The notes: generated by a model not told the origin, from the sequence alone. Positions 1 through 7,594 are shown, numbered from the stretch's first letter. The stretch is DNA of 17,273 nucleotides from an uncultured Caulobacteraceae bacterium (GCA_937967425.1 CALBST010000237.1:1-17273); one strand, 5' to 3'. Numbers and translations are program-made.

Positions 1-479
1 TGACCGTTCTGACCGACCTTTTCGCCGATAGAACGAACGCCGCCCCAATAGGTGCCGATGCCGCCGCCGTTGGACGCGAGCCAGACATTCTCGTTCCAAG
101 TGTCCATGATGCCGTCGAGCGAGTCACCGACCGCATTCAAGAAGCAGGAGATCGGCAGGCCGCGCTCGGCGCCGCCATTCGACAGCACAGGCGTCGCCGG
201 CATGAACCAGAGCTTCGAGATGTAATCGTAGATCCGTTGCGCATGCCCAATGTCGTCAGCGAACGCGGTCGCGACGCGCGCGAACATGTCTTGATAGGAC
301 TCGCCGGGAAGCAGGTAGCGATCGTTCAGTGTGGTCTTGCCGAAATCCGTCAGCAACGCGTCGCGGCTCGGATCCGTAACGACCTTCTCGACGACCTTCA
401 GCGGACGCAGGGGCTTGGGCTTGCCGCGATGGACTTCGCCCATGCGGTGGACCCCCGCTTTTTCCGCTCGTGCCTGCAT
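1..479 (-). CDS. nrdA: Ribonucleoside-diphosphate reductase, large (alpha) subunit, N-terminal part (gene runs off the left edge)
   Basis: This is the large subunit of class I ribonucleotide reductase, which reduces ribonucleoside diphosphates to deoxyribonucleotides for DNA synthesis. About 159 residues are visible and the 3' end lies outside the window. The translation contains PATPVLSNGGAERGLPISCF, with the conserved cysteine of the active-site pair, and later ASNGGGIGTYWGGVRSIGEK, the glycine-rich segment typical of NrdA. These match class I alpha subunits of the alphaproteobacterial type. The B12-dependent NrdJ is less likely because its usual DTPVWFN-type segment is absent. The ATG at 479 has AGGA four bases upstream, and no better in-frame start is seen before it. 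Two NrdR-like boxes lie 55-102 bp upstream, consistent with NrdR control. The partner nrdB is not in the window. Confidence 0.9.
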   Translation of the reverse strand, partial: MQARAEKAGVHRMGEVHRGKPKPLRPLKVVEKVVTDPSRDALLTDFGKTTLNDRYLLPGESYQDMFARVATAFADDIGHAQRIYDYISKLWFMPATPVLSNGGAERGLPISCFLNAVGDSLDGIMDTWNENVWLASNGGGIGTYWGGVRSIGEKVGQNG

Positions 480-533
480 GTTTCCTGCCCCCGAATTTAG
501 GTCTGTGTTAACTCGACTCGGTTCTGGCCCAAA

Positions 534-549
534 CCACATGAGGTTGCGT
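534..549 (-). promoter_or_regulatory. Proximal NrdR box upstream of nrdA (degenerate)
   Basis: CCACATGAGGTTGCGT matches about 10 of 16 positions of the NrdR consensus and keeps the CCAC and TTG half-site positions. Alone it would be unconvincing. It starts 32 bp from the strong box at 566-581 and lies between that box and the nrdA start, which is the arrangement expected for cooperative NrdR binding. Confidence 0.5.
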
Positions 550-565
550 GCCCAACTGAACCGTA

Positions 566-581
566 CCGCTATATATAGTGA
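566..581 (-). promoter_or_regulatory. Distal NrdR box upstream of nrdA
   Basis: The sequence CCGCTATATATAGTGA matches 13 of 16 positions of the NrdR consensus (ACACTATATATAGTGT style), including the whole CTATATATAGTG core. It sits upstream of nrdA, the expected target of the dATP/ATP-sensing repressor NrdR. A second, weaker box lies exactly 32 bp closer to the gene, which is the usual three-helical-turn spacing of tandem NrdR boxes. Confidence 0.7.
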
Positions 582-752
582 TGCCACCCGTTAATGCAGG
601 GTCAATGGGGAAGGGGCTCAGCAGCGAAATTTAGCGTGTCGAATCTGTGAACACAGAGCTCGAAGCTGCTTCGATCGTTAACGCAATGGCGGTGTTTGGA
701 TGCCGCAAATTCAGCCCTTGCACCTTAACAAAATCCGGCGTTTTTCAGGCGG

Positions 753-1649
753 ATGGCGGATCATTCGGGGCAGGGAAAGGCGGCGCTCGCCGCGTTAACA
801 GGCGGCGCGCTGCTCGGGCTCTCGCCCATCGCCATGAGGCTCTCGGAACTCGGTCCGCACGCCTCGAACGTCTGGCGATTCCTGCTGGCGCTGCCGATTC
901 TGGCCCTGTGGGCGGCGGTCTCCCGGCCGATTCCCCGCGCCCGGCAGACCGGCTGGCTTCTGTTTGCCGGCGTCCTGTTCGGAATCGAGGTCTCCCTGTG
1001 GGCGGCGGCGCTGGGGCTAACCACCGTCACCAACGCGACTTTGCTGGCCAACCTGACGCCGGTGTTCGCCGCCTTGTTCGGCTGGTTCCTGTTCAAGGAG
1101 CGGCTCAGCGCGCCTGTCATGGCGGGGGTGGCGATCTCGCTTGGCGGCGCGGTGCTGCTCGCACTCGCGCGCGCGCAAGCCGCCGCCGGCCCCACCGGCG
1201 ACCCCCAAACAGGCTGGTTCGGTGATGCGCTCGGGCTTTGCGCCGCTATTGGCTATGCCGGCTACCTCCTGATCCTGCGTATGCTCGGCAAAGAGGTGAA
1301 TGTCGGCGCGGTGATGTTCTGGGCGACGATCGGGGCGCTGTTTGTGGCCCTGGTGTTGGCGCTCATCTTCAACGAGCCGCTGCTGCCGCAGACCCTCAAC
1401 GGTTGGCTCATCCTCATCGGCCTTGCGATCATCGTGCAGGTCGGCGGGCAAGGCCTCGTTGCGTTCGGCGTTGGCCGCTTGCCGATTGTCGCGAGCACCG
1501 TGCTGCTCTGGATGCAGCCGCTCGTCGCTGCGGCCCTTTCATGGATCATGTTCGGCGAGGCGCTTGGCCTGGTTGCGCTGATTGGCGCCGCGTTGGTGCT
1601 GGCTGGAATTTACGTCGTTCAGCGCAATCGCGAAAAGCGCCTTCAGTGA
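753..1649 (+). CDS. EamA-family (drug/metabolite transporter superfamily) membrane transporter
   Basis: A 298-residue inner-membrane protein with about ten hydrophobic helices in two halves (roughly residues 9-140 and 157-292). This is the double EamA repeat of the DMT superfamily. The end of the first half has the typical pattern TPVFAALFGWFLFKERLS, and the second half repeats it as MQPLVAAALSWIMFGEALG. Members export amino acids, nucleobases or other small metabolites; the substrate cannot be read from the sequence. The ATG at 753 follows a short purine-rich stretch (AGGCGG) that is rather close. The 3' end overlaps the convergent lepB gene by 7 bp (1643-1649). The gene is monocistronic on this strand. 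The 273 bp between it and nrdA hold the NrdR boxes and presumably both promoters. Confidence 0.88.
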   Translation: MADHSGQGKAALAALTGGALLGLSPIAMRLSELGPHASNVWRFLLALPILALWAAVSRPIPRARQTGWLLFAGVLFGIEVSLWAAALGLTTVTNATLLANLTPVFAALFGWFLFKERLSAPVMAGVAISLGGAVLLALARAQAAAGPTGDPQTGWFGDALGLCAAIGYAGYLLILRMLGKEVNVGAVMFWATIGALFVALVLALIFNEPLLPQTLNGWLILIGLAIIVQVGGQGLVAFGVGRLPIVASTVLLWMQPLVAAALSWIMFGEALGLVALIGAALVLAGIYVVQRNREKRLQ

Positions 1650-2389
1650 TGCAGCGGCCGCATCCAGCGCTCCATCGGGCATGACACCGTAGGGTCGCGT
1701 CCGCATGAAGAAAGCGCCGTCGCGTAGATGATCTCGGCGCGGCCGATCAGGTTTTCGACCGGCACCGGCCCCATGCCGCTCCAGCGGCTGTCGAGCGAGT
1801 TGTCGCGATTGTCGCCCATGGCGAAGAAATGCCCTTCAGGCACGGTGTACGGGCCGAAATTGTCGAGCGGCGAACCGTCCGTCAGGTTGTGCACCGCGTG
1901 CGTGACGCCGCCCGGCAGCGTTTCTTCGTAGCGCTGCGCCCATTCGCGGCCGCCATCGTGTACGGCGCGCATCAGCAGGCGCGGCTCAGTCGTTTCGACA
2001 GCGCGGCCATCGATCAAGAGAACGCCATCGCGCATTTCAATCACGTCGCCCGGTAAGCCGATGGCGCGCTTGATCATGACGACGTGGGTCACCGGATGAA
2101 TGAACACGACAACGTCGCCGCGCCGCGGCAAGCGCTCGAACAAGCGGCGCTCCGAACGCGGCAGCGCAAAGCCGACATCGAACGGCAGTGAGAAGCGGCT
2201 GTAGCCGTAGGCGAACTTCGACACCGTTACCCGGTCGCCGACCTCAATGTGCGGCACCATGCTTTCGGAGGGAATGCGATACTGCGCGAAGGCGACTGTG
2301 GTGAAGGCGAGATACGCCACGAATGCGCCGGCGATCGTCTTCAGCCATTCGAGGCCTTCGCCCCGCAACCGTTCCCGCCAATCGCTCAT
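1643..2389 (-). CDS. lepB: Signal peptidase I
   Basis: Membrane-anchored serine protease that removes signal peptides from exported proteins at the periplasmic face. The 248 residues begin with one transmembrane helix (about 15-36). Box B follows as IPSESMVP, with catalytic Ser43. Box D is MIKRAIGLPGD, with the general-base Lys107, and box E is MGDNRDNSLDSR at 191-202, so all catalytic elements are intact. It has a single anchor, as is common in alphaproteobacteria. The ATG at 2389 has GGGAG upstream. An unusual C-terminal tail carries two cysteines (229 and 237) after the usual last strand. The gene is not beside rnc, era or lepA, so it may be a second copy in the genome (inference). It is divergent from the EI24-family gene and overlaps the EamA gene tail to tail. 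Confidence 0.93.
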   Translation of the reverse strand: MSDWRERLRGEGLEWLKTIAGAFVAYLAFTTVAFAQYRIPSESMVPHIEVGDRVTVSKFAYGYSRFSLPFDVGFALPRSERRLFERLPRRGDVVVFIHPVTHVVMIKRAIGLPGDVIEMRDGVLLIDGRAVETTEPRLLMRAVHDGGREWAQRYEETLPGGVTHAVHNLTDGSPLDNFGPYTVPEGHFFAMGDNRDNSLDSRWSGMGPVPVENLIGRAEIIYATALSSCGRDPTVSCPMERWMRPLHH

Positions 2390-2460
2390 CCGCGTCTCCC
2401 ACTGGCGCCAGCGTGTGAAGCCAATTATCTGGCGTCAAGCAGGAAGCTGCGGAGACTCTC

Positions 2461-3117
2461 GTGACGCGCGCAATGACCGCAGTTCTGGGCGGGCTAAAGG
2501 ACGTCATCTTCGGGCGGCTGACCTGGCTCGCGATCATTAATCTTGTGGTGGCCGCAACGATAACGTTCTTCGCGGCGCGGGCAGGGCTGCGGTTCGTTGT
2601 GCCGCTGGTGCCTGATGCATCGGGTTGGCTCGGGTATGTCTCGATGGCGGGCTCGGCGGTGGCGAGCTTCGTCGTCGTCGTGCTGGCGATTGCGCTTTCG
2701 CCCGCGATCTCGATGGTCGTCGGCGGCGTGCTATTCGATTTCGCGGCGGAACGCGTAGAAAAGAAAATCGCTGCGCCGAAAGCGCGGCCAGTGCCGATTC
2801 AGGAGGGGCTGCTCAATGGCGTGCGCATCGCGCTCCCGGCGCTGGCGCTCAACTTGATCGTGATCCCGCTCTACTTCATCCCCGTTGTGAACGCTCTGAC
2901 CTTCTACACGCTGAACGGCTTCTTGATGGGCCGTGAATACGCAACCATCACCGCTGCCCGCCACATGAGCTACGCTGATGCGGTTGCGCTCAGAAAGCGC
3001 CATGGCGCGGAAGTGTTCGTCGTCGGCCTCGCGTGTTCGATCATTCCGTTCGTTGCGCCACTTGTCGGCGCGAGCGCTATGACGCGTCTTGTTCAGTCGC
3101 TCCGCGCGAGCCGCTGA
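2461..3117 (+). CDS. EI24/CysZ-like integral membrane protein
   Basis: A 218-residue membrane protein with hydrophobic segments near residues 20-42, 60-92, 118-150 and 184-206. The arrangement and motifs fit the EI24 domain (the group that includes CysZ): LSPAISMVVGGVLFDFAAER in the middle, and NLIVIPLYFIP followed by NGFLMGREY in the second half. CysZ proteins mediate sulfate uptake, but no cysteine or sulfate genes are nearby, so that specific role is not assigned. The GTG at 2461 is preferred over the ATG at 2473 because GGAG lies at suitable distance before the GTG and nothing similar precedes the ATG. The 3' end overlaps the convergent methyltransferase gene by 25 bp. A 10-bp palindrome (CTGGCGCCAG, 2402-2411) lies in the short divergent promoter region shared with lepB. 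Confidence 0.82.
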   Translation: MTRAMTAVLGGLKDVIFGRLTWLAIINLVVAATITFFAARAGLRFVVPLVPDASGWLGYVSMAGSAVASFVVVVLAIALSPAISMVVGGVLFDFAAERVEKKIAAPKARPVPIQEGLLNGVRIALPALALNLIVIPLYFIPVVNALTFYTLNGFLMGREYATITAARHMSYADAVALRKRHGAEVFVVGLACSIIPFVAPLVGASAMTRLVQSLRASR

Positions 3118-3647
3118 GGCGGCGCGCCTGTCGCGATAACAGCCAGCAGCGAAGCGCCGCTGCTAGTGCGCTTGATACTAGTCACGTCACCGAAATACGC
3201 CGCCATCCGGCGCTTCAGCGTGCGCGCGATCTTAGCGCGCTGATCTGCTTCGGGCGGCTCGTAAACTTGCACAAAGAGACTTTTGGCATGCATCAGGCGC
3301 CGAACGTCGGCAATCTCGGCGCCGTCGCCAGCCCAGAAGGCATTCACGTTCACCGCCAAGATTCGATCGAACAAGGCGGGCTCTCGGTCCTGAGCATTGA
3401 ACGCGCCTTCAATGAAGATTGCACGGCCGGCCTTGGCGTAAGCGGCGTTGCGCGCCAGCGACGCCTTGATCGCGGCCGGCGAGCGATCGATGCCCATATA
3501 GCCGCCGCGTCCGAGCAGCGGGCAGATGCGTTGCGCGGCGATGCCGCTGCCGCAACCGATTTCCAGGATGCTGTTGTCCTTCTCAATGCGAAGGAGTTCG
3601 AGCGCCCATTTGATCCGCGCCGGCGCTAGCGCTTTCGGTTCACGCAC
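3093..3647 (-). CDS. Class I SAM-dependent methyltransferase
   Basis: A small (184 aa) Rossmann-fold methyltransferase of unknown substrate. Motif I is ILEIGCGSG (residues 27-35). An acidic residue ends strand 2 (GIDRS, Asp54), and FDRILAVNVNAFW (93-105) corresponds to the strand-4 region. A second methyltransferase signature for RNA, quinone or protein substrates is not apparent. The start is GTG at 3647, inside the 3' end of ecm; the two frames overlap by 8 bp, so translation is probably coupled to that of ecm. No ATG alternative occurs near the N-terminus, and residue 1 is close enough to motif I to suggest a complete minimal domain. The 3' end overlaps the convergent EI24-family gene by 25 bp. 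Whether it has any part in the ethylmalonyl-CoA pathway is unknown. Confidence 0.85.
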   Translation of the reverse strand: MREPKALAPARIKWALELLRIEKDNSILEIGCGSGIAAQRICPLLGRGGYMGIDRSPAAIKASLARNAAYAKAGRAIFIEGAFNAQDREPALFDRILAVNVNAFWAGDGAEIADVRRLMHAKSLFVQVYEPPEADQRAKIARTLKRRMAAYFGDVTSIKRTSSGASLLAVIATGAPPQRLARSD

Positions 3648-5610
3648 GCGCCGCGACCAGCTTCACCACGTCGCTCATGATGCCTGTGATCTTGAAGTCT
3701 TTAGGCGTGTAGACGCCTGCAACGCCCATCTGTTTGAGCGCGAGCGCATCCGCCGGCGGAATAATGCCGCCGACGATGAGCGGCACGTTCTCCAGGCCTT
3801 CGGCGCGCATCAGCCGCACCACCTCCTGCACCAGATCGAGGTGCGAGCCCGAAAGAATCGACAACCCGACGGCGTGCGCCTTCTTCTCTTTTGCTGCCGC
3901 GACAATCTCCGCCGGCGTCAGACGAATACCCTCATAGATGGCATCCATGCCGACAGCGCGTGCGCGCGCCGCGATCTGTTCGGCGCCATTGGAGTGGCCG
4001 TCCAGGCCCGGCTTGCCGACAAGGAAGGTGAGCTGGCGGCCGAGCTTTTCGCTCAGCGCCGCCACATCGCGCTTCACCGCCTCAATATCCTCGCCGCCGG
4101 TTTCGATCACCAGCGCCACGCCGGTCGGCCCGCGATACTCTCCGTAAACCCGGCGCAACGCCGCCGCCCACTCGCCGGTCGTGACGCCTGCTTTCGCGGC
4201 GGCGAGGCTCGCAGGCATGATGTTTTTATCGGCGCGCGCATCCGCTTCGAGCGCTGCGATCGCTGCCTGCGCTGCGGCGTCGTTGCGGGCGGCCCGCCAA
4301 GCCTTGAGTCGTGCGACCTGCTGCGCTTCCACTGCGAAATCGACGGTTTGGATGCTTTTCTCGCCGGCTTCGAGCGGTGAGGGCTCGCCTTCGGTGAAGG
4401 CGTTGACGCCGATCACCTTTTGCCCGCCGGCCTCGATCAGCTCGACGCGGCGGCGATTGGACTCGACGAGCGCGGCCTTCATGTAGTCGACATTGGCGAC
4501 GGCGCCGCCGTTGGCCTCGATTTTCGCAAGCTCTGCGCGCGCGCCCTCGACCAGCTGCGCCACCTTTGCTTCGATGACCTTCGAGCCGGCGAAGATATCT
4601 TCGAACTCAAGCAAATCCGTTTCGTAGGCCAAGACCTGCTGCATGCGCAGGGACCATTGCTGATCCCACGGCCGTGGCAGGCCAAGCGCTTCGTTCCAAG
4701 CGGGCAATTGCACCGCGCGGGCGCGCGCATTCTTCGATAGCGTCACCGCTAATGTTTCAATCAGGATGCGATAAACGTTGTTCTCCGCCTGCTGCTCAGT
4801 GAGCCCCAGCGAGTTGACTTGCACGCCATAGCGGAAGCGCCGCGCCTTTTCGTCATCGACGCCGTAACGCTCGCGGCCGATCTCATCCCAAAGCTGCACG
4901 AACGCGCGCATCTTCGACAACTCAGTAATGAACCGCATGCCGGCGTTGACGAAGAACGAGATGCGGCTGAACACGTCGGCAAAGCGCTCCGCCGCGACTT
5001 CGCCGCGCGCCTTCACCTCATCCAGCACCGCAATTGCGGCGGCTAGCGCGAACGCCAATTCCTGTTCCGGCGTCGCGCCAGCTTCCTGTAGGTGGTAGGA
5101 GCACACGTTCATCGGATTCCATTTCGGAATCGTCGCAAGGCTCCAGGCGATTGTGTCGGCTGTCAGCTTCAGGCTCGGCGCGGGCGGGAAGATGTAGGTG
5201 CCGCGCGAAAGATACTCTTTCAGAATGTCGTTTTGCGTCGTGCCGGTGAGCTTCCTCGGGTCGGCGCCTTGCTCTTCCGCTAGCGCCACATAGAGCGCGA
5301 GCAACCATGCCGCCGGCGCGTTGATCGTCATCGACGTATTCATCTGTTCGAGCGGAATACCCTCGAACAGCGCGCGCATATCTCCGAGATGGCCCACCGG
5401 CACGCCGACCTTGCCGACCTCGCCGCGCGCCAGAACGTGGTCGCTGTCGTAGCCCGTCTGCGTTGGCAGATCGAAGGCTACGGAAAGGCCAGTCTGCCCC
5501 TTCGCCAAGTTCGCCCGATAGAGCTTGTTGGACTCAGCCGGGGTCGAGTGGCCGGCGTAGGTCCGGAAGATCCAGGGTGGATCGGGGGCATGCTGGAAGG
5601 GCGGATTCAT
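3640..5610 (-). CDS. ecm: Ethylmalonyl-CoA mutase (B12-dependent; MeaA/Ecm)
   Basis: Adenosylcobalamin-dependent mutase that turns (2R)-ethylmalonyl-CoA into (2S)-methylsuccinyl-CoA in the ethylmalonyl-CoA pathway. From the ATG it has 656 residues, close to characterised Ecm/MeaA proteins. The catalytic barrel starts with RTYAGHSTPAESNKLYRANL and continues through GLSVAFDLPTQTGYDSDH. The C-terminal cobalamin domain holds DGHSNG (537-542), the DxHxxG motif with the cobalt-ligating His539, then SGSHL (587-591) and VGGIIPP. It differs from methylmalonyl-CoA mutase in having this single-chain, shorter MeaA form. A TTG at 5622 would add four residues; a stop lies directly before it, and neither start has a clear Shine-Dalgarno, so the ATG at 5610 is a preference. 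It is divergent from ccr, and the downstream methyltransferase overlaps its end by 8 bp. Confidence 0.93.
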   Translation of the reverse strand: MNPPFQHAPDPPWIFRTYAGHSTPAESNKLYRANLAKGQTGLSVAFDLPTQTGYDSDHVLARGEVGKVGVPVGHLGDMRALFEGIPLEQMNTSMTINAPAAWLLALYVALAEEQGADPRKLTGTTQNDILKEYLSRGTYIFPPAPSLKLTADTIAWSLATIPKWNPMNVCSYHLQEAGATPEQELAFALAAAIAVLDEVKARGEVAAERFADVFSRISFFVNAGMRFITELSKMRAFVQLWDEIGRERYGVDDEKARRFRYGVQVNSLGLTEQQAENNVYRILIETLAVTLSKNARARAVQLPAWNEALGLPRPWDQQWSLRMQQVLAYETDLLEFEDIFAGSKVIEAKVAQLVEGARAELAKIEANGGAVANVDYMKAALVESNRRRVELIEAGGQKVIGVNAFTEGEPSPLEAGEKSIQTVDFAVEAQQVARLKAWRAARNDAAAQAAIAALEADARADKNIMPASLAAAKAGVTTGEWAAALRRVYGEYRGPTGVALVIETGGEDIEAVKRDVAALSEKLGRQLTFLVGKPGLDGHSNGAEQIAARARAVGMDAIYEGIRLTPAEIVAAAKEKKAHAVGLSILSGSHLDLVQEVVRLMRAEGLENVPLIVGGIIPPADALALKQMGVAGVYTPKDFKITGIMSDVVKLVAARA

Positions 5611-5806
5611 GCGGAGCAGCAAGCCCTAACCCATGCTGCACCGCAAGATGCCGCGTCCGATGGTGCGCTAACGGAACGCGGCTGAGGCGAATTTCGCGCG
5701 GTTCCGGCGAACAATGGAGGTGACAGCGACCTTCACGTCCGTCCCCATTGACGCTGCCGCAAGAAACGGCCCATTGTGCGCCGCAGCAAAATCACGGGGC
5801 TAGGCC
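5611..5806. promoter_or_regulatory. Divergent ecm-ccr promoter region
   Basis: These 196 bp separate two divergently transcribed genes of the same pathway and must hold both promoters. Visible candidates for operators are an 11-bp palindrome GCGAATTTCGC (5687-5697) with an extra GCGAA half-site at 5707-5711, and an imperfect inverted repeat of CGAACAATGG (5708-5717) with CCATTGTGCG (5771-5780), with another CCATTG at 5745-5750. No convincing -35/-10 pair was identified by eye. Regulators of ccr are known in other alphaproteobacteria, but I cannot match a specific consensus here. Confidence 0.45.
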
Positions 5807-7078
5807 ATGTCGCAACCCAATCTCAAAGCGGTGAAGGACATTTACGACATCGGGGAGATCCCGCCGCAATTCCACGTTCCGAAGAGGATGTGGGCGTGGG
5901 CCATCCGTAAGGAGCGACACGGCCGCCCGGCGACCGCCATGCAACTGGAACAGGTGCCGGTGCCAACGATCGGCGAGGACGAGGTGCTCGTGCTCGTGAT
6001 GGCGGCGGGCGTGAATTATAACGGCGTTTGGGCCGCGCTCGGTCAGCCGATCAGCCCGCTCGATGGCCACAAACAGCCCTATCACGTCGCGGGCTCTGAC
6101 GCGTCCGGCATCGTTTGGGCCGTCGGCTCCAAAGTGAAGCGCTGGAAGCCGGGCGACGAAGTCGTCATCCATTGCAACCAGGACGATGGCGATGACGAAG
6201 AGTGCAACGGCGGCGACCCGATGTTCTCGCCGACGCAAAAGATCTGGGGCTACGAAACCAGCGACGGTTCGTTCGCGCAATTCTGCAAAGTGCAGGCGCG
6301 GCAACTGATGCACCGCCCGCAGCACCTCACCTGGGAAGAAGCGGCTTGCTACACGCTGACGCTCGCCACCGCCTATCGCATGCTGTTCGGCTGGCGTCCG
6401 AACGTGTTGCGGCCTGGCCAGAACGTTCTGGTGTGGGGCGCGTCAGGCGGCCTCGGCGTCTTCGCGGTGCAGCTTTGCGCGGTGAGCGGCGCGCACGCCA
6501 TCGGTGTCGTCTCCAGTGAAGACAAGAAGGATTACGTGCTCTCGATGGGCGCGAAGGCGGTCCTCAATCGCAACGATTTCAATTGTTGGGGGCAGCTGCC
6601 GAAAGTGAACGGCGAAGGCTTCGCCGAATACATGAAAGAGGTCGGTAAGTTTGGCAAAGCCGTGCGCGCTATCACCGGCGGCAAGGACCCCGACATTGTG
6701 TTCGAACACCCGGGCGAAGCGACGTTCCCGGTTTCCGTTCGCATCGTGAAGCGCGGCGGCATGGTCGTCATTTGCGCCGGCACCACCGGCTACAATCTCA
6801 CAATGGATGCGCGCTATCTCTGGATGCACCAAAAGCGCGTGCAGGGCTCACACTTCGCGCACCTCTACCACGCGAGCCAAGCCAACCAGCTCGTTATCGA
6901 TCGCCGCATCGATCCGGCGATGTCGGAAGTGCTGCCGTGGGACAAAATCCCCGACGCGCACGAGAAGATGCTCGATAACAAGCACGCGCCCGGCAACATG
7001 GCCGTGCTCGTGAACGCGCAGCGCAGCGGCCTAAGGACGTTCGAAGACGTGCTGGAGCTGAGCGGAGCGCGGAGCTAA
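5807..7078 (+). CDS. ccrA: Crotonyl-CoA carboxylase/reductase
   Basis: Performs the NADPH-dependent reductive carboxylation of crotonyl-CoA to (2S)-ethylmalonyl-CoA, the CO2-fixing step that defines the ethylmalonyl-CoA pathway. The 423-residue protein is of normal length and belongs to the medium-chain dehydrogenase/reductase superfamily. The N-terminal catalytic domain has VLVLVMAAGVNYNGVWAALG; Asn72 probably corresponds to a CO2-pocket asparagine. The nucleotide-binding motif is VWGASGGLGVFAVQL (209-223). QGSHFAHL near the end holds His349, the probable CO2-pocket histidine (assignment by motif, not alignment). The acidic insert DDGDDEECNGGDPMFSPTQKIWGYE is typical of Ccr rather than of simple quinone reductases. 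GGGG lies 9 bases before the ATG. It is divergent from ecm, and its stop codon lies inside a strong hairpin (7072-7095). Confidence 0.94.
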   Translation: MSQPNLKAVKDIYDIGEIPPQFHVPKRMWAWAIRKERHGRPATAMQLEQVPVPTIGEDEVLVLVMAAGVNYNGVWAALGQPISPLDGHKQPYHVAGSDASGIVWAVGSKVKRWKPGDEVVIHCNQDDGDDEECNGGDPMFSPTQKIWGYETSDGSFAQFCKVQARQLMHRPQHLTWEEAACYTLTLATAYRMLFGWRPNVLRPGQNVLVWGASGGLGVFAVQLCAVSGAHAIGVVSSEDKKDYVLSMGAKAVLNRNDFNCWGQLPKVNGEGFAEYMKEVGKFGKAVRAITGGKDPDIVFEHPGEATFPVSVRIVKRGGMVVICAGTTGYNLTMDARYLWMHQKRVQGSHFAHLYHASQANQLVIDRRIDPAMSEVLPWDKIPDAHEKMLDNKHAPGNMAVLVNAQRSGLRTFEDVLELSGARS

Positions 7079-7095
7079 CGCGTTTGCGTTAGCTC
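7072..7095 (+). terminator. Perfect 10-bp hairpin spanning the ccrA stop codon
   Basis: GAGCTAACGC (7072-7081) and GCGTTAGCTC (7086-7095) are perfect reverse complements separated by the loop GTTT. The left arm contains the ccr stop codon TAA (7076-7078). No T-tract follows directly, so it is not a textbook intrinsic terminator. A second short hairpin, CCTCGG-CGC-CCGAGG (7101-7115), follows, with TATCCTTTT from 7119. The pair could terminate, attenuate, or stabilise the ccr mRNA end. Confidence 0.55.
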
Positions 7096-7100
7096 AAGGC

Positions 7101-7115
7101 CCTCGGCGCCCGAGG
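7101..7115 (+). terminator. Second short hairpin between ccrA and the PNPOx-like gene
   Basis: A 6-bp GC-rich stem (CCTCGG / CCGAGG) with a 3-base loop, followed six bases later by CCTTTT. It lies 16 bp before the Shine-Dalgarno of the next gene. It may act together with the hairpin at 7072-7095 as a terminator or partial attenuator. Confidence 0.35.
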
Positions 7116-7144
7116 ACGTATCCTTTTGCAGAGGAGTGCGTCCC

Positions 7145-7594
7145 ATGTTCACCAACGCGCAACGCCAGCAGATTGCTTCCGTTTTGGGCGTCGCCAACGA
7201 CCTGGCGATAGCGACAGTTCGGCCCGATGGTTGGCCGCAAGTCACGACTGTCAGTTATGTCGCCGATGGCACGCGGATCTATTTCGGCACTTGGGCGAAA
7301 TCGCAAAAAGCGCAGAACATCGCCCGCGATCCCCGCGTCTCGATCACGGTCACGGCGCCCTACACTGATTGGGGTGGTATTCGTGGCCTGTCGCTGAGTG
7401 GGCACGCGGTCCGCGTCACTGATGCGACGGAACTTGCGCGCGTCTTCGAACTGATGGTCAGCAAGTTTCCTCAGATCGGACAATTCCTAAAGGCCGATGA
7501 CGTCGAGATGGCGCTCTATCGCGTTGATCCGGAAGTGGTGTCCATCCTCGATTACGCGCAGGGGTTCGGACACACGGAAGCGGCGGTCGCCTAG
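7145..7594 (+). CDS. Pyridoxamine 5'-phosphate oxidase-like (PNPOx) flavin-binding family protein
   Basis: A 149-residue single-domain protein of the PNPOx-like split-barrel fold, which binds FMN, F420 or heme. The N-terminal half has the common family pattern: DLAIATVRPDGWPQVTTVSY, then IYFGTWAKSQKAQNIARDPR, where the lysine/arginine-rich helix usually contacts the cofactor phosphate. The C-terminal half ends in a strand rich in acidic and aromatic residues. Members include general stress proteins and deazaflavin-dependent enzymes; the substrate here is unknown. The ATG at 7145 is chosen because GAGGAG (7131-7136) is 8 bases upstream. A GTG at 7136 would overlap that site. It lies 66 bp downstream of ccr, separated by two hairpins, so co-transcription is possible but not certain. 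Confidence 0.82.
   Translation: MFTNAQRQQIASVLGVANDLAIATVRPDGWPQVTTVSYVADGTRIYFGTWAKSQKAQNIARDPRVSITVTAPYTDWGGIRGLSLSGHAVRVTDATELARVFELMVSKFPQIGQFLKADDVEMALYRVDPEVVSILDYAQGFGHTEAAVA

Noticed and set aside
565..582. AT-rich TATATATAG as a simple promoter -10 box
   Set aside because: The longer palindromic match to the NrdR consensus and the 32-bp spaced partner explain it better, though it may also overlap a promoter.
647..1225. 192-aa plus-strand frame overlapping the EamA transporter
   Set aside because: Arg-rich, no domain, and out of frame with the hydrophobic transporter that clearly uses this DNA.
3526..4380. 284-aa plus-strand frame opposite ecm and the methyltransferase
   Set aside because: Mirror of codon bias in real genes; crosses both of them and shows no family features.
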